The notes: a model not told the origin generated them from the letters alone. A stretch of 64,000 nucleotides of DNA from Streptomyces sp. NBC_00691 (GCF_036226665.1 NZ_CP109007.1:7626001-7690000), one strand, 5' to 3'; positions 52,731-61,609 are shown, counted from the first letter of the stretch. Numbers and translations are program-made.

Positions 52731-53705
52731 ATGGCTCGCACACGTATCGCCCTCGGCGGCTCCGCCCTCGTGACCGCCGCCGCCCTGGCGGCCGGCCTCA
52801 CGGGCTGCGGCGCCGCCGACATGACCCGCCAGTCCTCCCCGTACGCCGACGCGAAGGGCTCCCGTACGGTGACGCTCTCCGTGCAGTCGTGGGTGGGCGC
52901 GCAGGCCAACGTCGCCGTCGCCCAGTACCTGCTGGAGCACGAGCTCGGCTACCGCGTGGACACCGTACAGATCGACGAGGTGCCCGCCTGGGACGCGCTC
53001 AGCCAGGGCCGGGTGGACGCCATCCTGGAGGACTGGGGCCACCCGGAGCAGGAGAAGCGGTACATCGACGACAAGGGGACGATCAGCCGCGGCGGCGATC
53101 TCGGGGTGACCGGCCACATCGGCTGGTTCGTGCCGACGTACTTCGCCGAGCGGCACCCCGACGTCACCGACTGGAAGAACCTGAACAAGTACGCCGACGA
53201 GCTCCGCACCGCGGAGAGCGGCGGCAAGGGACAGCTGCTCGACGGCTCCCCGTCGTACGTGACGAACGACAAGGCCCTGGTGGACAACCTGGACCTCGAC
53301 TACCAGGTCGTGTTCGCGGGCTCCGAGGCGGCGCAGATCACGCAGATCAAGCAGTTCGCCAAGGAGAGGAAGCCGTTCCTGAGCTACTGGTACAAGCCCC
53401 AGTGGCTCTTCGAGAAGGTCCCGATGACGGAGGTGAAGCTGCCCGCCTACCAGGAGGGCTGTGACGCCGACGCGGAGAAGGTGGCGTGCGCGTACCCGCA
53501 CACGCCTCTGCAGAAGTTCCTCAACGCCCGCTTCGCGGACGGCGGGGGCGACGCGGCCGCCTTCCTGAAGAAGTTCCGCTGGACGACCGGCATGCAGAAC
53601 GACGTCGCCCTGATGATCGCGGACCAGAAGCTGTCGCCGCAGGAGGCGGCGGGCCGCTGGGTGAAGGAGAACGAGGCCACCTGGCGGACGTGGCTCCCGT
53701 CCTGA
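52731..53705 (+). CDS. Glycine betaine/choline-binding lipoprotein (ProX/OpuAC-like)
   Basis: 324 residues. A signal peptide ends in the lipobox LTGC (Cys about residue 27). The mature part is a type II binding protein: VQSWVGAQANVAVAQYLLEHELGY, AWDALSQGRVDAILEDWGHPEQ, GHIGWFVPTYFAERHPDVTDWKNL, FLSYWYKPQWLFEKV; several Trp/Tyr residues can form the quaternary-amine cage. ATG follows the permease stop after 1 nt. Confidence 0.9.
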   Translation: MARTRIALGGSALVTAAALAAGLTGCGAADMTRQSSPYADAKGSRTVTLSVQSWVGAQANVAVAQYLLEHELGYRVDTVQIDEVPAWDALSQGRVDAILEDWGHPEQEKRYIDDKGTISRGGDLGVTGHIGWFVPTYFAERHPDVTDWKNLNKYADELRTAESGGKGQLLDGSPSYVTNDKALVDNLDLDYQVVFAGSEAAQITQIKQFAKERKPFLSYWYKPQWLFEKVPMTEVKLPAYQEGCDADAEKVACAYPHTPLQKFLNARFADGGGDAAAFLKKFRWTTGMQNDVALMIADQKLSPQEAAGRWVKENEATWRTWLPS

Positions 53706-53716
53706 CGGGGTGCGAA

Positions 53717-53751
53717 GGGCCGGGCCGGGTGTGTGAGCCCCGGCCCGGCCC
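53717..53751. terminator. Strong terminator after the betaine operon
   Basis: GGGCCGGGCCGGG (53717-53729) pairs with CCCGGCCCGGCCC (53739-53751), 13 perfect bp, and the flanks TGCG/CGCA (53711-53714, 53754-53757) extend it. It sits between convergent genes, so it may act in both directions. Confidence 0.8.
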
Positions 53752-53762
53752 TCCGCACGTCC

Positions 53763-54989
53763 TCACCCCCGGACCCCGGGCTTCGCCGGGGTGCCCCGGC
53801 CCCGGGCGTACCGCCGGCCGAGGGGCTCGGCGCTCAGTCCGTGCAGCACGATGCTGACCATGACGGTGATCACCATCACCCGGGAGACGAAGTCACCGCC
53901 ACCGGCTGCGGGCAGCTCGATCGCGGCGAGCAGGCCGAAGACGACCGAGGCCACGCCTCGCGGCCCCATCCACCCCAGGAACAGCCGGTCGGAGAGGGAC
54001 AGATCCGTACCGATGAGCGCGATCATCACCGGCACCATCCGCACCAGGGTGCAGGCGAGGACGGCGTAGAGCACGACGGACAGATGGAACCCGTCCCAGA
54101 ACTCGTCACTGACCAACTGCCCGAAGAGGAACCACAGGGCGAGCGTCGACAGGGTCACCAGGTCGTCCGTCATCCTCACGGTGCCCTCGGGGAGATGCCG
54201 CATCGCCGGGGCGACGCAGACACCGGCCACGAACGAGGCGACGAAGCCGTTGCCGCCCAGGAAGACGGAGAGGGAGTACGCGGCGAGGGGCACGCTCAGC
54301 ACCGCGAGGCGTGCCGCGGCGGGCAGCGTCCAGCCCTTCGCCCAGGACCGGCGCAACAGCCGTCCGGCCAGCCAGCCGACGAGCGATCCGGCTCCGACGG
54401 CCCAGCCCGCCGCGCCGACGGCGTCGAGGAGCGCCTCGGCGTAGTCGGCGCCGGCCGTGTGGTACTCGGCCGCCGCGGCGACACAGATCAGGAACGCCGG
54501 TGAGACCACGCCGTCGCTCAGGCCACCCTCGACGTTGAGCAGCTCCCGCAGACGCGCCGGGATGCGCTCGTCCCGTACGAGTGCCGCGGCGGGTGCCAGA
54601 TCGAGGGGGACGACGACCGTCGCCAGGGTCGCGAGCACCCATCCGGGCCGGTCGGGGAAGAAGGCGAGCGCGGCCAGGAAGGCGGCGCCCAGGGTCAGCG
54701 GCAACGCGCCGCCGAGGAGCCGGGCGACGACGCTCCGCTCCCTCCGGATGGCCCCGGCCGGAACCTCGGTCGCGTCGACGAAGAGCAGCAGCGCGAGGAC
54801 GACCTCCACCGCGCGTTCGAAGCCGGCCAGGTCGCCGAAGTCGAAGACGAGCGGCGGGTCCGAGCCGCTGGTGAGGGCGATGCCCGCCACCATCATGGCG
54901 ATCGGTGCGGTGATGCTCCACAGCGCGAGCCGGCGCGACAGGACGCACCAGGTGAACAGAATGCCGGCGATGACGGTGACGGCAAGCAA
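53763..54989 (-). CDS. Cation/proton antiporter (CPA family)
   Basis: About 408 residues with 11-12 membrane helices. Seen: AVTVIAGILFTWCVLSRRLALWSITAPIAMMVAGIAL at the start, LLLFVDATEV, LNVEGGLSDGVVSPAFL (the conserved acidic pair region for ion binding), WMGPRGVASVVFGLLA near the C-terminus, all typical of NhaP/CPA1-type exchangers. The start is uncertain: TTG 54989 matches the family N-terminus, while GTG 55085 in frame, 5 nt after the AraC stop, would add 32 hydrophilic residues. Confidence 0.85.
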   Translation of the reverse strand: MLAVTVIAGILFTWCVLSRRLALWSITAPIAMMVAGIALTSGSDPPLVFDFGDLAGFERAVEVVLALLLFVDATEVPAGAIRRERSVVARLLGGALPLTLGAAFLAALAFFPDRPGWVLATLATVVVPLDLAPAAALVRDERIPARLRELLNVEGGLSDGVVSPAFLICVAAAAEYHTAGADYAEALLDAVGAAGWAVGAGSLVGWLAGRLLRRSWAKGWTLPAAARLAVLSVPLAAYSLSVFLGGNGFVASFVAGVCVAPAMRHLPEGTVRMTDDLVTLSTLALWFLFGQLVSDEFWDGFHLSVVLYAVLACTLVRMVPVMIALIGTDLSLSDRLFLGWMGPRGVASVVFGLLAAIELPAAGGGDFVSRVMVITVMVSIVLHGLSAEPLGRRYARGRGTPAKPGVRG

Positions 54990-55090
54990 GACATCCGTGC
55001 TTTCGGAGGGGCTCGGTCCCGGCGGGTTCGTCCCGACGGTGGAGAGGCAGCGTATGGCGAATGCCGCGCCGACCCGAGCCAGCACGCCGC

Positions 55091-56143
55091 TCAGGCGGAC
55101 GCTTCCCCGTCCTGCCGCCGGTCCGGTACGGCGCCCGTGCCGAACGCGCGGCGGTAGGCGGCGGGCGACACGCCGAAGGCCGTCCGCATGTGCGCGCGCA
55201 GGGAGTTCCCGGAGCCGAGTCCGGCGCGATGGGCGACGAGGTCGATCGGAAGGTCGGTCGACTCCAGGAGTTGCCTGGCCAGTTCGAGGCGCTGGGCCGT
55301 GAGCCACTGCACCGGGGTCGCCCCGACCTCGTCGCGGAACCGCCGGGTGAAGGACCGCAGGCTCATCCGGGCGTGCTCGGCGAGCCGGGCCAGGGTGAGG
55401 GGCTCGGAGAGGTGTTCCAGGGCCCAGGCGCGGGTGGCGGTGGTGCTGGCCAGGGTGGGCTCGGGCACGGGCCGGTCGATGAACTGGGCCTGCCCGCCGT
55501 CCCGCCAGGGGGGCACCACGCACATGCGGGCGGCCCGGTTGGCGACCGAGGCGCCGTGGTCGCGGCGGATCATGTGGAGGCACAGGTCGACCCCGGCGGC
55601 GACGCCCGCGGAGGTCAGCACGTCGCCGTCGTCGACGAAGAGCACGTCCTCGTCCACCTTGACCCGGGGATAGGCCCGGCGGAACTCCGGCGCCAGGTTC
55701 CAGTGGGTGGTGGCCGGCCGGCCGTCGAGCAGCCCGGCGGCGGCGAGCACGTACGACCCGGTGCAGATCGAGACCAGTCGCGTGCCGGGGCGGATGCCGT
55801 CGATGGCCGCGGCGACCTCGGGCGGCAGCGGGCCGCCGCGGCCGAGCTCCGGCATGGCGTGCGTGGGAGGGAGGACCACGGTGTCGGCGGCGGCGAGCGC
55901 CTCGGGACCGGCCGCGGGCTGCACGGTGAACCCGGCGTCGCTGAGCACCGGGGCGCCGTCGGCCGTGCAGATCGTGACCTCGTACAAGGGGCTGCCGTCG
56001 GCGTCCACGGCGCTGCCGAAGACCCGCGAGGGGATGCCGAGCTCGAACGGTGGCACCCCGGGCAGGGCGAGGACGGCGACCCGGTGCGGCGTCGGTGCCG
56101 CTTCCCGTGCGGTGCCGCTGGTCGCTTCGGCTGAAATCCTCAT
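55091..56143 (-). CDS. GlxA/FtrA-type transcriptional regulator (DJ-1/PfpI domain plus AraC HTH)
   Basis: 350 residues. The N-terminal DJ-1/PfpI-like domain has VLALPGVPPFELGIPSRVFG and the nucleophile-elbow Cys in LVSICTGSYVLAAAGLLDG; the C-terminal AraC domain carries two HTHs (LTLARLAEHARMSLRSFTRRFRDEVGATP and LVAHRAGLGSGNSLRAHMRTAFGVSPAAYRR). This class controls catabolic or stress genes. It probably regulates the divergent oxidoreductase gene and itself. Confidence 0.9.
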   Translation of the reverse strand: MRISAEATSGTAREAAPTPHRVAVLALPGVPPFELGIPSRVFGSAVDADGSPLYEVTICTADGAPVLSDAGFTVQPAAGPEALAAADTVVLPPTHAMPELGRGGPLPPEVAAAIDGIRPGTRLVSICTGSYVLAAAGLLDGRPATTHWNLAPEFRRAYPRVKVDEDVLFVDDGDVLTSAGVAAGVDLCLHMIRRDHGASVANRAARMCVVPPWRDGGQAQFIDRPVPEPTLASTTATRAWALEHLSEPLTLARLAEHARMSLRSFTRRFRDEVGATPVQWLTAQRLELARQLLESTDLPIDLVAHRAGLGSGNSLRAHMRTAFGVSPAAYRRAFGTGAVPDRRQDGEASA

Positions 56144-56178
56144 GGCCAGATCCTGTCACATGCTGGCCAAACGGCCAA
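56143..56178 (-). promoter_or_regulatory. AraC-gene promoter with repeated TGGCCA boxes
   Basis: On the minus strand TTGGCC (56178-56173) and CAGGAT (56155-56150) have a 17-bp spacer, just before ATG 56143. TGGCCA occurs at 56143-56148 and 56164-56169 (21 bp, two helical turns apart), with CGGCCA at 56172-56177. These are good candidate sites for the regulator itself. Confidence 0.55.
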
Positions 56179-56269
56179 CACCGTGAGGGGCTCCGGCACC
56201 GGATCGTGGACGCATCGCCGCCGGAACGGTCCGGGGCGAAGGGATCGAGACGGAAACGAGGCGGACAGC

Positions 56270-57193
56270 ATGCGTGCGGTGGTCGTGGAGCAGTGGGGCG
56301 GACCCGAGAACCTGGTCGAGCGCGAGGTGGAGCGCCCCGAGCCCGGCCTGGGCGAGGTCCTGGTGCGGGTCCACGCGGCAGGGGTGAACCCCGTGGACTG
56401 GAAGACCCGGGCCGGCGGTGCCCTCATCGAGTGGGGCGCCGTTCCGGCCGTCGGATGGGACGTCTCCGGCACGGTGGATGCCGTCGGCCCCGGCGTGGGG
56501 ATCTTCCACCCCGGCGACGAGGTCTTCGGCATGCCGCTGTTCCCCCGGCAGGCCGGCGGATACGCCGAGTACGTGGTCGCCCCGGCGCGGCACCTCGCCC
56601 CCAAGCCCGCCTCCCTGACCCATGTGGAGGCCGCGGCGCTGCCGCTGGCGGCGCTCACCGCCTGGCAGGCCCTCGTCGACGCGGCGGACGTCCGCCCCGG
56701 GGAGCGGGTGCTGGTGCACGCGGCGGCCGGGGGAGTGGGACACCTCGCCGTGCAGATCGCCAAGGCGCGCGGGGCGTACGTCATCGGCACGGCGAGCGCG
56801 GGGAAGCACGAGCTGTTGCGAACGCTGGGCGCGGACGAGGTGATCGACTACCGCGAGACCCGCTTCGAGGACGTCGTCTCCGATGTGGACGTCGTCCTGG
56901 ACGGTATCGGCGGGGAGACGGCCGAGCGCTCCCTCGCGGTGCTCCGCGACGGGGGCAGGCTCATCACCCTGCCGGGCCCGGACGACGTCCCCGCCGCGCG
57001 CGACGGTGTACGGGCGGCCTGGGTCCTGGTGGAGCCCGACCACCTCGGTCTGCGCGAGATCGCGGCCCTGGTGGAGCAGGGGAGGCTGCGGCCTGTGGTC
57101 GAGGTCGTCGTGCCGCTCGCGGAGGCGGCGAAGGCCCACGCGATCGGCGAGCAGGGCCGGACCACGGGCAAGATCGTCCTGACGGTCGCCTGA
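56270..57193 (+). CDS. NADP-dependent quinone oxidoreductase (zinc-less MDR)
   Basis: 307 residues. Medium-chain reductase: VVVEQWGGPENLVEREVERPEPGLGEVLVRVHAAGVNPVDW, the nucleotide site VLVHAAAGGVGHLAVQIAKARGAYVIGTAS and no catalytic zinc Cys cluster. It reduces quinones or enones with NADPH. ATG 56270 has GAGG 9 nt upstream. Divergent from the GlxA-type regulator, its probable controller. Confidence 0.88.
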   Translation: MRAVVVEQWGGPENLVEREVERPEPGLGEVLVRVHAAGVNPVDWKTRAGGALIEWGAVPAVGWDVSGTVDAVGPGVGIFHPGDEVFGMPLFPRQAGGYAEYVVAPARHLAPKPASLTHVEAAALPLAALTAWQALVDAADVRPGERVLVHAAAGGVGHLAVQIAKARGAYVIGTASAGKHELLRTLGADEVIDYRETRFEDVVSDVDVVLDGIGGETAERSLAVLRDGGRLITLPGPDDVPAARDGVRAAWVLVEPDHLGLREIAALVEQGRLRPVVEVVVPLAEAAKAHAIGEQGRTTGKIVLTVA

Positions 57194-57223
57194 GTCGGGG
57201 GACGGGGCGGGCCCGGGCGGGCA

Positions 57224-57239
57224 GGGGCGGGCCCGCCCC
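57224..57239 (+). terminator. GC palindrome after the quinone oxidoreductase gene
   Basis: GGGGCGGG directly followed by CCCGCCCC, 31 nt past the stop, within a very G-rich stretch. Likely terminator, though with no loop spacer the real structure may shift. Confidence 0.5.
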
Positions 57240-57322
57240 CGCCGGCCCGGTACCGCCGCCCGGGGCCCCGGGGGCGCCGTGGAGAATGATCATCCGCGTG
57301 TCCCGCCCTCGAAAGGCCCTCG

Positions 57323-58090
57323 ATGAACCTGCCCGCTTCCGGCCGTCGTGTCCTCGTCAGTGGTGCCTCCCGGGGGCTGGGGAGAGCGGTCGCGCAGGCG
57401 TTCGCGGCCAACGGTGACCGGGTCGCCGTCCACTTCGGCTCGCGCGCCGAGGAGGCCCGCGTCACCCTGGACTCCCTCGACGGAACGGGCCACGTCCTCG
57501 TCGGGGGCGACCTCGCGGACCCGGCCGGGGCCGTGGCCGTGGCCGACGCGGCGGCCGGGGCGCTCGGCGGGATCGACGTACTGGTCAATAACGCGGCGGT
57601 GAACCTCCGTCACCCCCTCCCCGAGACCCCGTACGAGGAGTGGGTGGAGGTCTGGCGGCAGCACGTGTCCGTGAACCTGCTCGCCACGGCGAATCTGAGC
57701 CATCTCGCGGCCCGCCGCATGATCGACCAGGGCTCCGGCGGCCGCATCGTGAACATCGGCTCCCGCGGCGCCTTCCGCGGCGAACCCGACCACCCGGCCT
57801 ACGGTGCCACCAAGGCGGCCGTGCACGCGCTCGGCCAGTCGCTCGCGGTCTCGCTCGCCCCGCACGGGATCGCCGTCGCCTCGGTCGCGCCCGGATTCTT
57901 CGCCACGGAACGGGTCTCCTCCCGCCTGGAGGGGGACGAGGGCGCCGCGATCCGGGCCCAGAGCCCGTTCGACCGGGTGGCCGAACCCGCCGAGATCGCG
58001 GCGGCCGTCCTGTGGCTCGCCTCCCCTGCGGCGGAATGGTCGTCCGGAACGATCCTCGACCTCAACGGAGCCTCGTACCTCCGCAGTTGA
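57323..58090 (+). CDS. Short-chain dehydrogenase/reductase
   Basis: 255 residues, classical SDR. TGxxxGxG element SGASRGLGRAVA (13-24), NNAAVN, catalytic Ser in IVNIGSRGAF, YGATK (Tyr/Lys, about 159-163), then APGFFATERV and the C-terminal WSSGTILDLNGASYL. Substrate unknown. Next to a decayed luciferase-like monooxygenase fragment on the other strand. Confidence 0.88.
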   Translation: MNLPASGRRVLVSGASRGLGRAVAQAFAANGDRVAVHFGSRAEEARVTLDSLDGTGHVLVGGDLADPAGAVAVADAAAGALGGIDVLVNNAAVNLRHPLPETPYEEWVEVWRQHVSVNLLATANLSHLAARRMIDQGSGGRIVNIGSRGAFRGEPDHPAYGATKAAVHALGQSLAVSLAPHGIAVASVAPGFFATERVSSRLEGDEGAAIRAQSPFDRVAEPAEIAAAVLWLASPAAEWSSGTILDLNGASYLRS

Positions 58091-58206
58091 CCTTGAACGG
58101 AACCTGAACGTCGAACTCGGCCTTCACGTAGCCGGCGCCGAGCCCGAACTCCATTCGCCCGTCATCGAAACGGTCGATGCTCGCCACATCACGCGCGAGA
58201 AGTGGT
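58091..58206 (-). pseudogene. Fragment of an LLM-class (luciferase-like, F420 type) oxidoreductase
   Basis: On the minus strand one frame reads LLARDVASIDRFDDGRM, then EFGLGAGYVKAEFD and VQVPF, which is the highly conserved GLGAG segment of the luciferase-like monooxygenase family. Only about 38 codons remain; both ends are missing. Likely the scar of a lost gene beside the SDR. Confidence 0.65.
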
Positions 58207-58695
58207 GGGGTTGTAGAACGGTGTGTTCAGCACGAACGTCGTCAGGCGTTCACGCCGAAGCGTAAGGGGAGCCGGGAGGGAATTGCGCCTGTCTGCCACA
58301 CGTGTATTCCGCCGTCAGTGCGCCGAGTGCGTCGGGATGATCTCAACCATTTCTCCAGCGAGGTTCTTTCAGCCATGCCAGGGAGAGCGGGGTGCGAACG
58401 CGACGGAAAGGCCACGTATATGACGTCCTCTCAGTAAGGGGCGAGGGTGTGATCGGAAGCGGGTCGGTGCGTACGGTGTACCGCCCGGGAGTCAACTCGT
58501 CACGGCCTCCGGAGTCCCAGGTGCCGTCAAGTCGGCCGCACGGGAGTTGTGTTGGTTCCATGGCAACGGCGGAGGGTCCACACCGTTGGCCGGAGTGCGG
58601 CGGGATGCCGAGGTCTCGCTCTAGACTCGGTCAGGGTTTGGTAAAGCCAGGTACGGCTCGCGGGGGGAGCCCCGCACAAAACGATTGGGTAGCCA
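58207..58695. other. Gene-poor region before the TerC-like gene
   Basis: About 490 bp, less GC-rich than the flanks. Several short open frames exist (for example 58343-58561 on the minus strand and a 28-codon frame from 58337), but none shows a family or good ribosome site. A TAGACT box at 58622-58627 may be the -10 of the TerC-like gene; no clear -35 was found. Confidence 0.4.
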
Positions 58696-59844
58696 GTGCT
58701 TCTGAAGACGTTCGGCTGGTCGTTCGCGGTGACCGCGCTCGGCCTCGTCGCGGCCGTGCTGTACGGGGGATGGGCGGCCTTCGGGATCGTGGCGATCCTG
58801 TCCATCCTCGAGATCTCGGTGTCCTTCGACAACGCGGTGGTCAACGCCGGGATCCTGAAGAAGATGAGCGCCTTCTGGCAGAAGATCTTCCTCACCATCG
58901 GTGTGCTCATCGCCGTCTTCGGCATGCGGCTGGTCTTCCCCGTCGTGATCGTGGCGATCAGCGCCAAGGTCGGCCCCATCGAGGCCGTCGATCTGGCGAT
59001 CAACGACGCCGAGCGCTACGAGCAGCTCGTCACCGACGCCCACCCGTCGATCGCCGCCTTCGGCGGGATGTTCCTGCTGATGATCTTCCTCGAGTTCATC
59101 TTCGAGGACCGTGACATCAAGTGGCTCGGCTGGCTGGAGCGCCCGCTGGCCAAGCTCGGGAAGATCGACATGCTGTCGGTCTGCATCGCCCTGGTCGTCC
59201 TGGCCGTCAGCGCCATGACCTTCGCGACCCAGGCCCACCAGCACGGCGGCCTGCACGTCGACAAGGCGGCCACGGTCCTGCTCTCCGGCGTCTTCGGTCT
59301 CATCACGTACCTCGTCGTCGGCGGTCTCTCCGGCTACTTCGAGAACAAGCTGGAGGAAGAGGAGGAGCGCGAGCACGAGGCCGAGGAAGAGGCCCGCAAG
59401 AGCGGCAAGAAGGTCCCGGCGGTCGTGATGGCCGGCAAGGCCGCGTTCTTCATGTTCCTCTACCTGGAGGTCCTGGACGCGTCCTTCTCGTTCGACGGTG
59501 TCATCGCCGCGTTCGCCATCACCAACGACATCGTGCTGATGTCGCTCGGCCTCGGAATCGGCGCGATGTACGTCCGTTCGCTGACGGTCTACCTGGTCCG
59601 TCAGGGCACCCTCGACGACTACGTCTACCTGGAGCACGGCGCGCACTACGCGATCGGCGCCCTGGCCGTGATCCTCATGATCTCCATCCGCTACCAGATC
59701 CCCGAGGTCGTCACCGGACTCATCGGTGTCGTCCTGATCGCCTGGTCCTTCTGGTCCTCCGTCCGACGCAACCGCAGGCTGGCGGCCGACGAGGGTGAAC
59801 AGTCGGGAGCCACCGAGAAGGCCGAGGTCCCCTCCGGCGTCTGA
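58696..59844 (+). CDS. TerC-like integral membrane protein (DUF475)
   Basis: 382 residues with about eight to nine membrane helices. Two signature segments, ISVSFDNAVVNAGILKKMS and LDASFSFDGVIAAFAITND, contain the paired Asp residues of TerC/DUF475 proteins, and a charged linker (EEEEREHEAEEEARKSGKK) lies mid-protein on the cytoplasmic side. The family is tied to tellurite resistance and, in other members, manganese export or folding of exported proteins; the true role here is open. GTG 58696 is the start (weak Shine-Dalgarno). Confidence 0.88.
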   Translation: MLLKTFGWSFAVTALGLVAAVLYGGWAAFGIVAILSILEISVSFDNAVVNAGILKKMSAFWQKIFLTIGVLIAVFGMRLVFPVVIVAISAKVGPIEAVDLAINDAERYEQLVTDAHPSIAAFGGMFLLMIFLEFIFEDRDIKWLGWLERPLAKLGKIDMLSVCIALVVLAVSAMTFATQAHQHGGLHVDKAATVLLSGVFGLITYLVVGGLSGYFENKLEEEEEREHEAEEEARKSGKKVPAVVMAGKAAFFMFLYLEVLDASFSFDGVIAAFAITNDIVLMSLGLGIGAMYVRSLTVYLVRQGTLDDYVYLEHGAHYAIGALAVILMISIRYQIPEVVTGLIGVVLIAWSFWSSVRRNRRLAADEGEQSGATEKAEVPSGV

Positions 59845-59882
59845 GCCGGCCGGCCGGCGCGCGCCCCGGGGCGCGCCGGCTC
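59843..59882 (+). terminator. Terminator after the TerC-like gene
   Basis: GCGCGCCCC/GGGGCGCGC (59859-59876) is an exact 18-bp palindrome nested in outer arms GAGCCGGC (59843-59850) and GCCGGCTC (59875-59882). Confidence 0.65.
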
Positions 59883-59885
59883 GGA

Positions 59886-60045
59886 TCACGCGGCGGGGGC
59901 TCGCGTCGTGCACCTTCGACGCGGCGTCCAGCGGGCCGCCGCGGCGCCCGAGCTCGCCCGTGGCGATCGGGAACCAGGGGATGAAGGCGATGTGCTCGGC
60001 CTCGGCGTGGGCGAGCACGTCCTCGGCCGCCCGGTTCGTCCTACC
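59886..60045 (-). pseudogene. Aldo/keto reductase fragment
   Basis: The minus strand reads NRAAEDVLAHAEAEHIAFIPWFPIATG and then GGPLDAASKVHDASP, the segment found around residues 195-240 of aldo/keto reductases of the YajO/IolS type. The N-terminal barrel with the catalytic Tyr and the NADPH-binding C-terminus are absent. It touches the end of the DUF2254 gene. Confidence 0.65.
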
Positions 60046-61276
60046 GAGCCTCGCCCCGCATGAAGGGGGGCCGGTTCGTCAGCTGTTGCTCCGTCCACGC
60101 CAGTCGCTCCTCGAGCGGTGGGCGGAGGGGGGCGGGTGCGACGGAGAGCACGCCGGTCAGGAGCTTCCGGCAGCGCGCGAGCACCATCGGCATCGCGGGC
60201 GCGATGACGAGGATGTCGTCCAGACCGACCCGGAGGAGACTCTCCCAGCCGGGCACGGGCAGGATCACCCGCACGGTGCCCGACGCGTCGGCGATCGCAC
60301 GGGTCTCCTGTCCGACCGGTCCCGCGGCGGCACGGCGGAGCAGGTCCTCGACCGCGTCCAGGGCCTGGACGGCGGTGGCCGGATCGTTGATCGCCGAGGA
60401 CAGCGCCCGCAGAGCGATGTCGGACAGCAGCCGGAAGGCGAGCCCGGGGTCCTGGTGGAAGGTGCGCTCGGAGCCGGCGACGACCGCCTTCAGGACCTCG
60501 GCCGCCTTGACCGTGCCGTGGTGCACGTCGGCCACCGGGTCACCGTCGTACAGGACCTCTCCCACCTTCACCCGCAGGACGACGGCCGCGCCCCCTCGTC
60601 GTGCCGCGGCCACCAGCGGAAGCAGGTTGAACTGCTCCACCAGCACGGACGCACCCCGCCAGGGGACCGACGCGGTGACGGAACCGGGCAGCAGGGGCGC
60701 TCCCGGCGGGGAGTCCCGGAAGCCCGCCTCCTCGCCCGGCGGACAGTAGACGTCGAGTACGTGGAGGCCACGGTCGCGCAGCTCGTCGAGGACATGGGAG
60801 AGCTGGATCGAGCGCAGCGCGACGAGCTGGAGGCGACGGACGAACACGAACGCGGCGGCGGCCATGACCAGGGCGGCGATCGGCACGGCCACGGACACCG
60901 TGCTCTGCGAGCCGATGGCCAGGACCGCGGTGACGGAGTAGACCAGCACACCGAGGACGAAGGCGAACACGCGCCATACGAGCGGGTCGGAGCGGAACAG
61001 GGCGAGGCGATGGCTGAAGTTGCCCGCGGCCCACTGCACGACGAGGAACATCAGCGAGAAGATCAGGGCGGTGACGCTGAGGACGCCCACACCGAGCACG
61101 TTCAGGACGGCAACGGCGCGGTCCCCGGCGACCCGGGAGCCGCCGTCGATCGCGGGGAGCAGGATGCCGAGCGCCACCGCCACGCCGGCGGCCACCGCGT
61201 GCGTGATGCCGGCGCGCAGCGCCCGCCGCGGGCGGACGACACGTTCGGCCGCATGCCCCGCGCCCACCGTCGTCAT
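60041..61276 (-). CDS. DUF2254 membrane protein
   Basis: 411 residues. Four N-terminal membrane helices (about 25-140, with ALIFSLMFLVVQWAAGNFSHRL, the DUF2254 hallmark) and a long soluble C-terminal part with GAPLLPGSVTASVPWRGASVLVEQFNLLPLV and SERTFHQDPGLAFRLLSDIALRALSSAINDPATAVQALD. Function of the family unknown. ATG 61276 is chosen on family length; a GTG about 18 nt upstream is also possible. Confidence 0.85.
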   Translation of the reverse strand: MTTVGAGHAAERVVRPRRALRAGITHAVAAGVAVALGILLPAIDGGSRVAGDRAVAVLNVLGVGVLSVTALIFSLMFLVVQWAAGNFSHRLALFRSDPLVWRVFAFVLGVLVYSVTAVLAIGSQSTVSVAVPIAALVMAAAAFVFVRRLQLVALRSIQLSHVLDELRDRGLHVLDVYCPPGEEAGFRDSPPGAPLLPGSVTASVPWRGASVLVEQFNLLPLVAAARRGGAAVVLRVKVGEVLYDGDPVADVHHGTVKAAEVLKAVVAGSERTFHQDPGLAFRLLSDIALRALSSAINDPATAVQALDAVEDLLRRAAAGPVGQETRAIADASGTVRVILPVPGWESLLRVGLDDILVIAPAMPMVLARCRKLLTGVLSVAPAPLRPPLEERLAWTEQQLTNRPPFMRGEAR

Positions 61277-61609
61277 CGGCGGCTCAGACACGACCGCGTC
61301 CGCTCGCGTGCTCCCCTGAGCAGCGGCGGATGGTATGAGTCGGCATCGCCACCTCCCCGTCTCGGCGTCGTGACCCACTCTGCGCGGCTTCCGCCGCGCG
61401 TGCCCGCGTTCGGCGTACGAACGGATGACCCGGCACCGGCCCGGGGTCGTCCGGGACGTTCCGGCCGGGGCACGCCCGGTGGCCGCGCCGCCGCCCCTCC
61501 CGCGTCCGTACCGTGCTCCGCTACGAGCGGACGCCGACGGGGCCCGGCGGCCGTCGCCGTCGGCGCTGACGCACCTCACGTCCTGGCGGCCGACCGCCAC
61601 CCGTCGGGT
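61277..61609. other. Intergenic region with terminator hairpin
   Basis: 333 bp between two minus-strand genes. It holds a 9-bp perfect stem, CGCCGACGG (61532-61540) with CCGTCGGCG (61557-61565), 45-78 nt past the DUF4246 stop, which should end that gene's message. The remainder presumably carries the DUF2254 promoter; no clear boxes were found. Confidence 0.45.

Noticed and set aside
58343..58561. 72-codon minus-strand ORF before the TerC-like gene
   Set aside because: No recognisable domain, weak start context, and composition unlike neighbouring genes; kept only as part of the gene-poor region.
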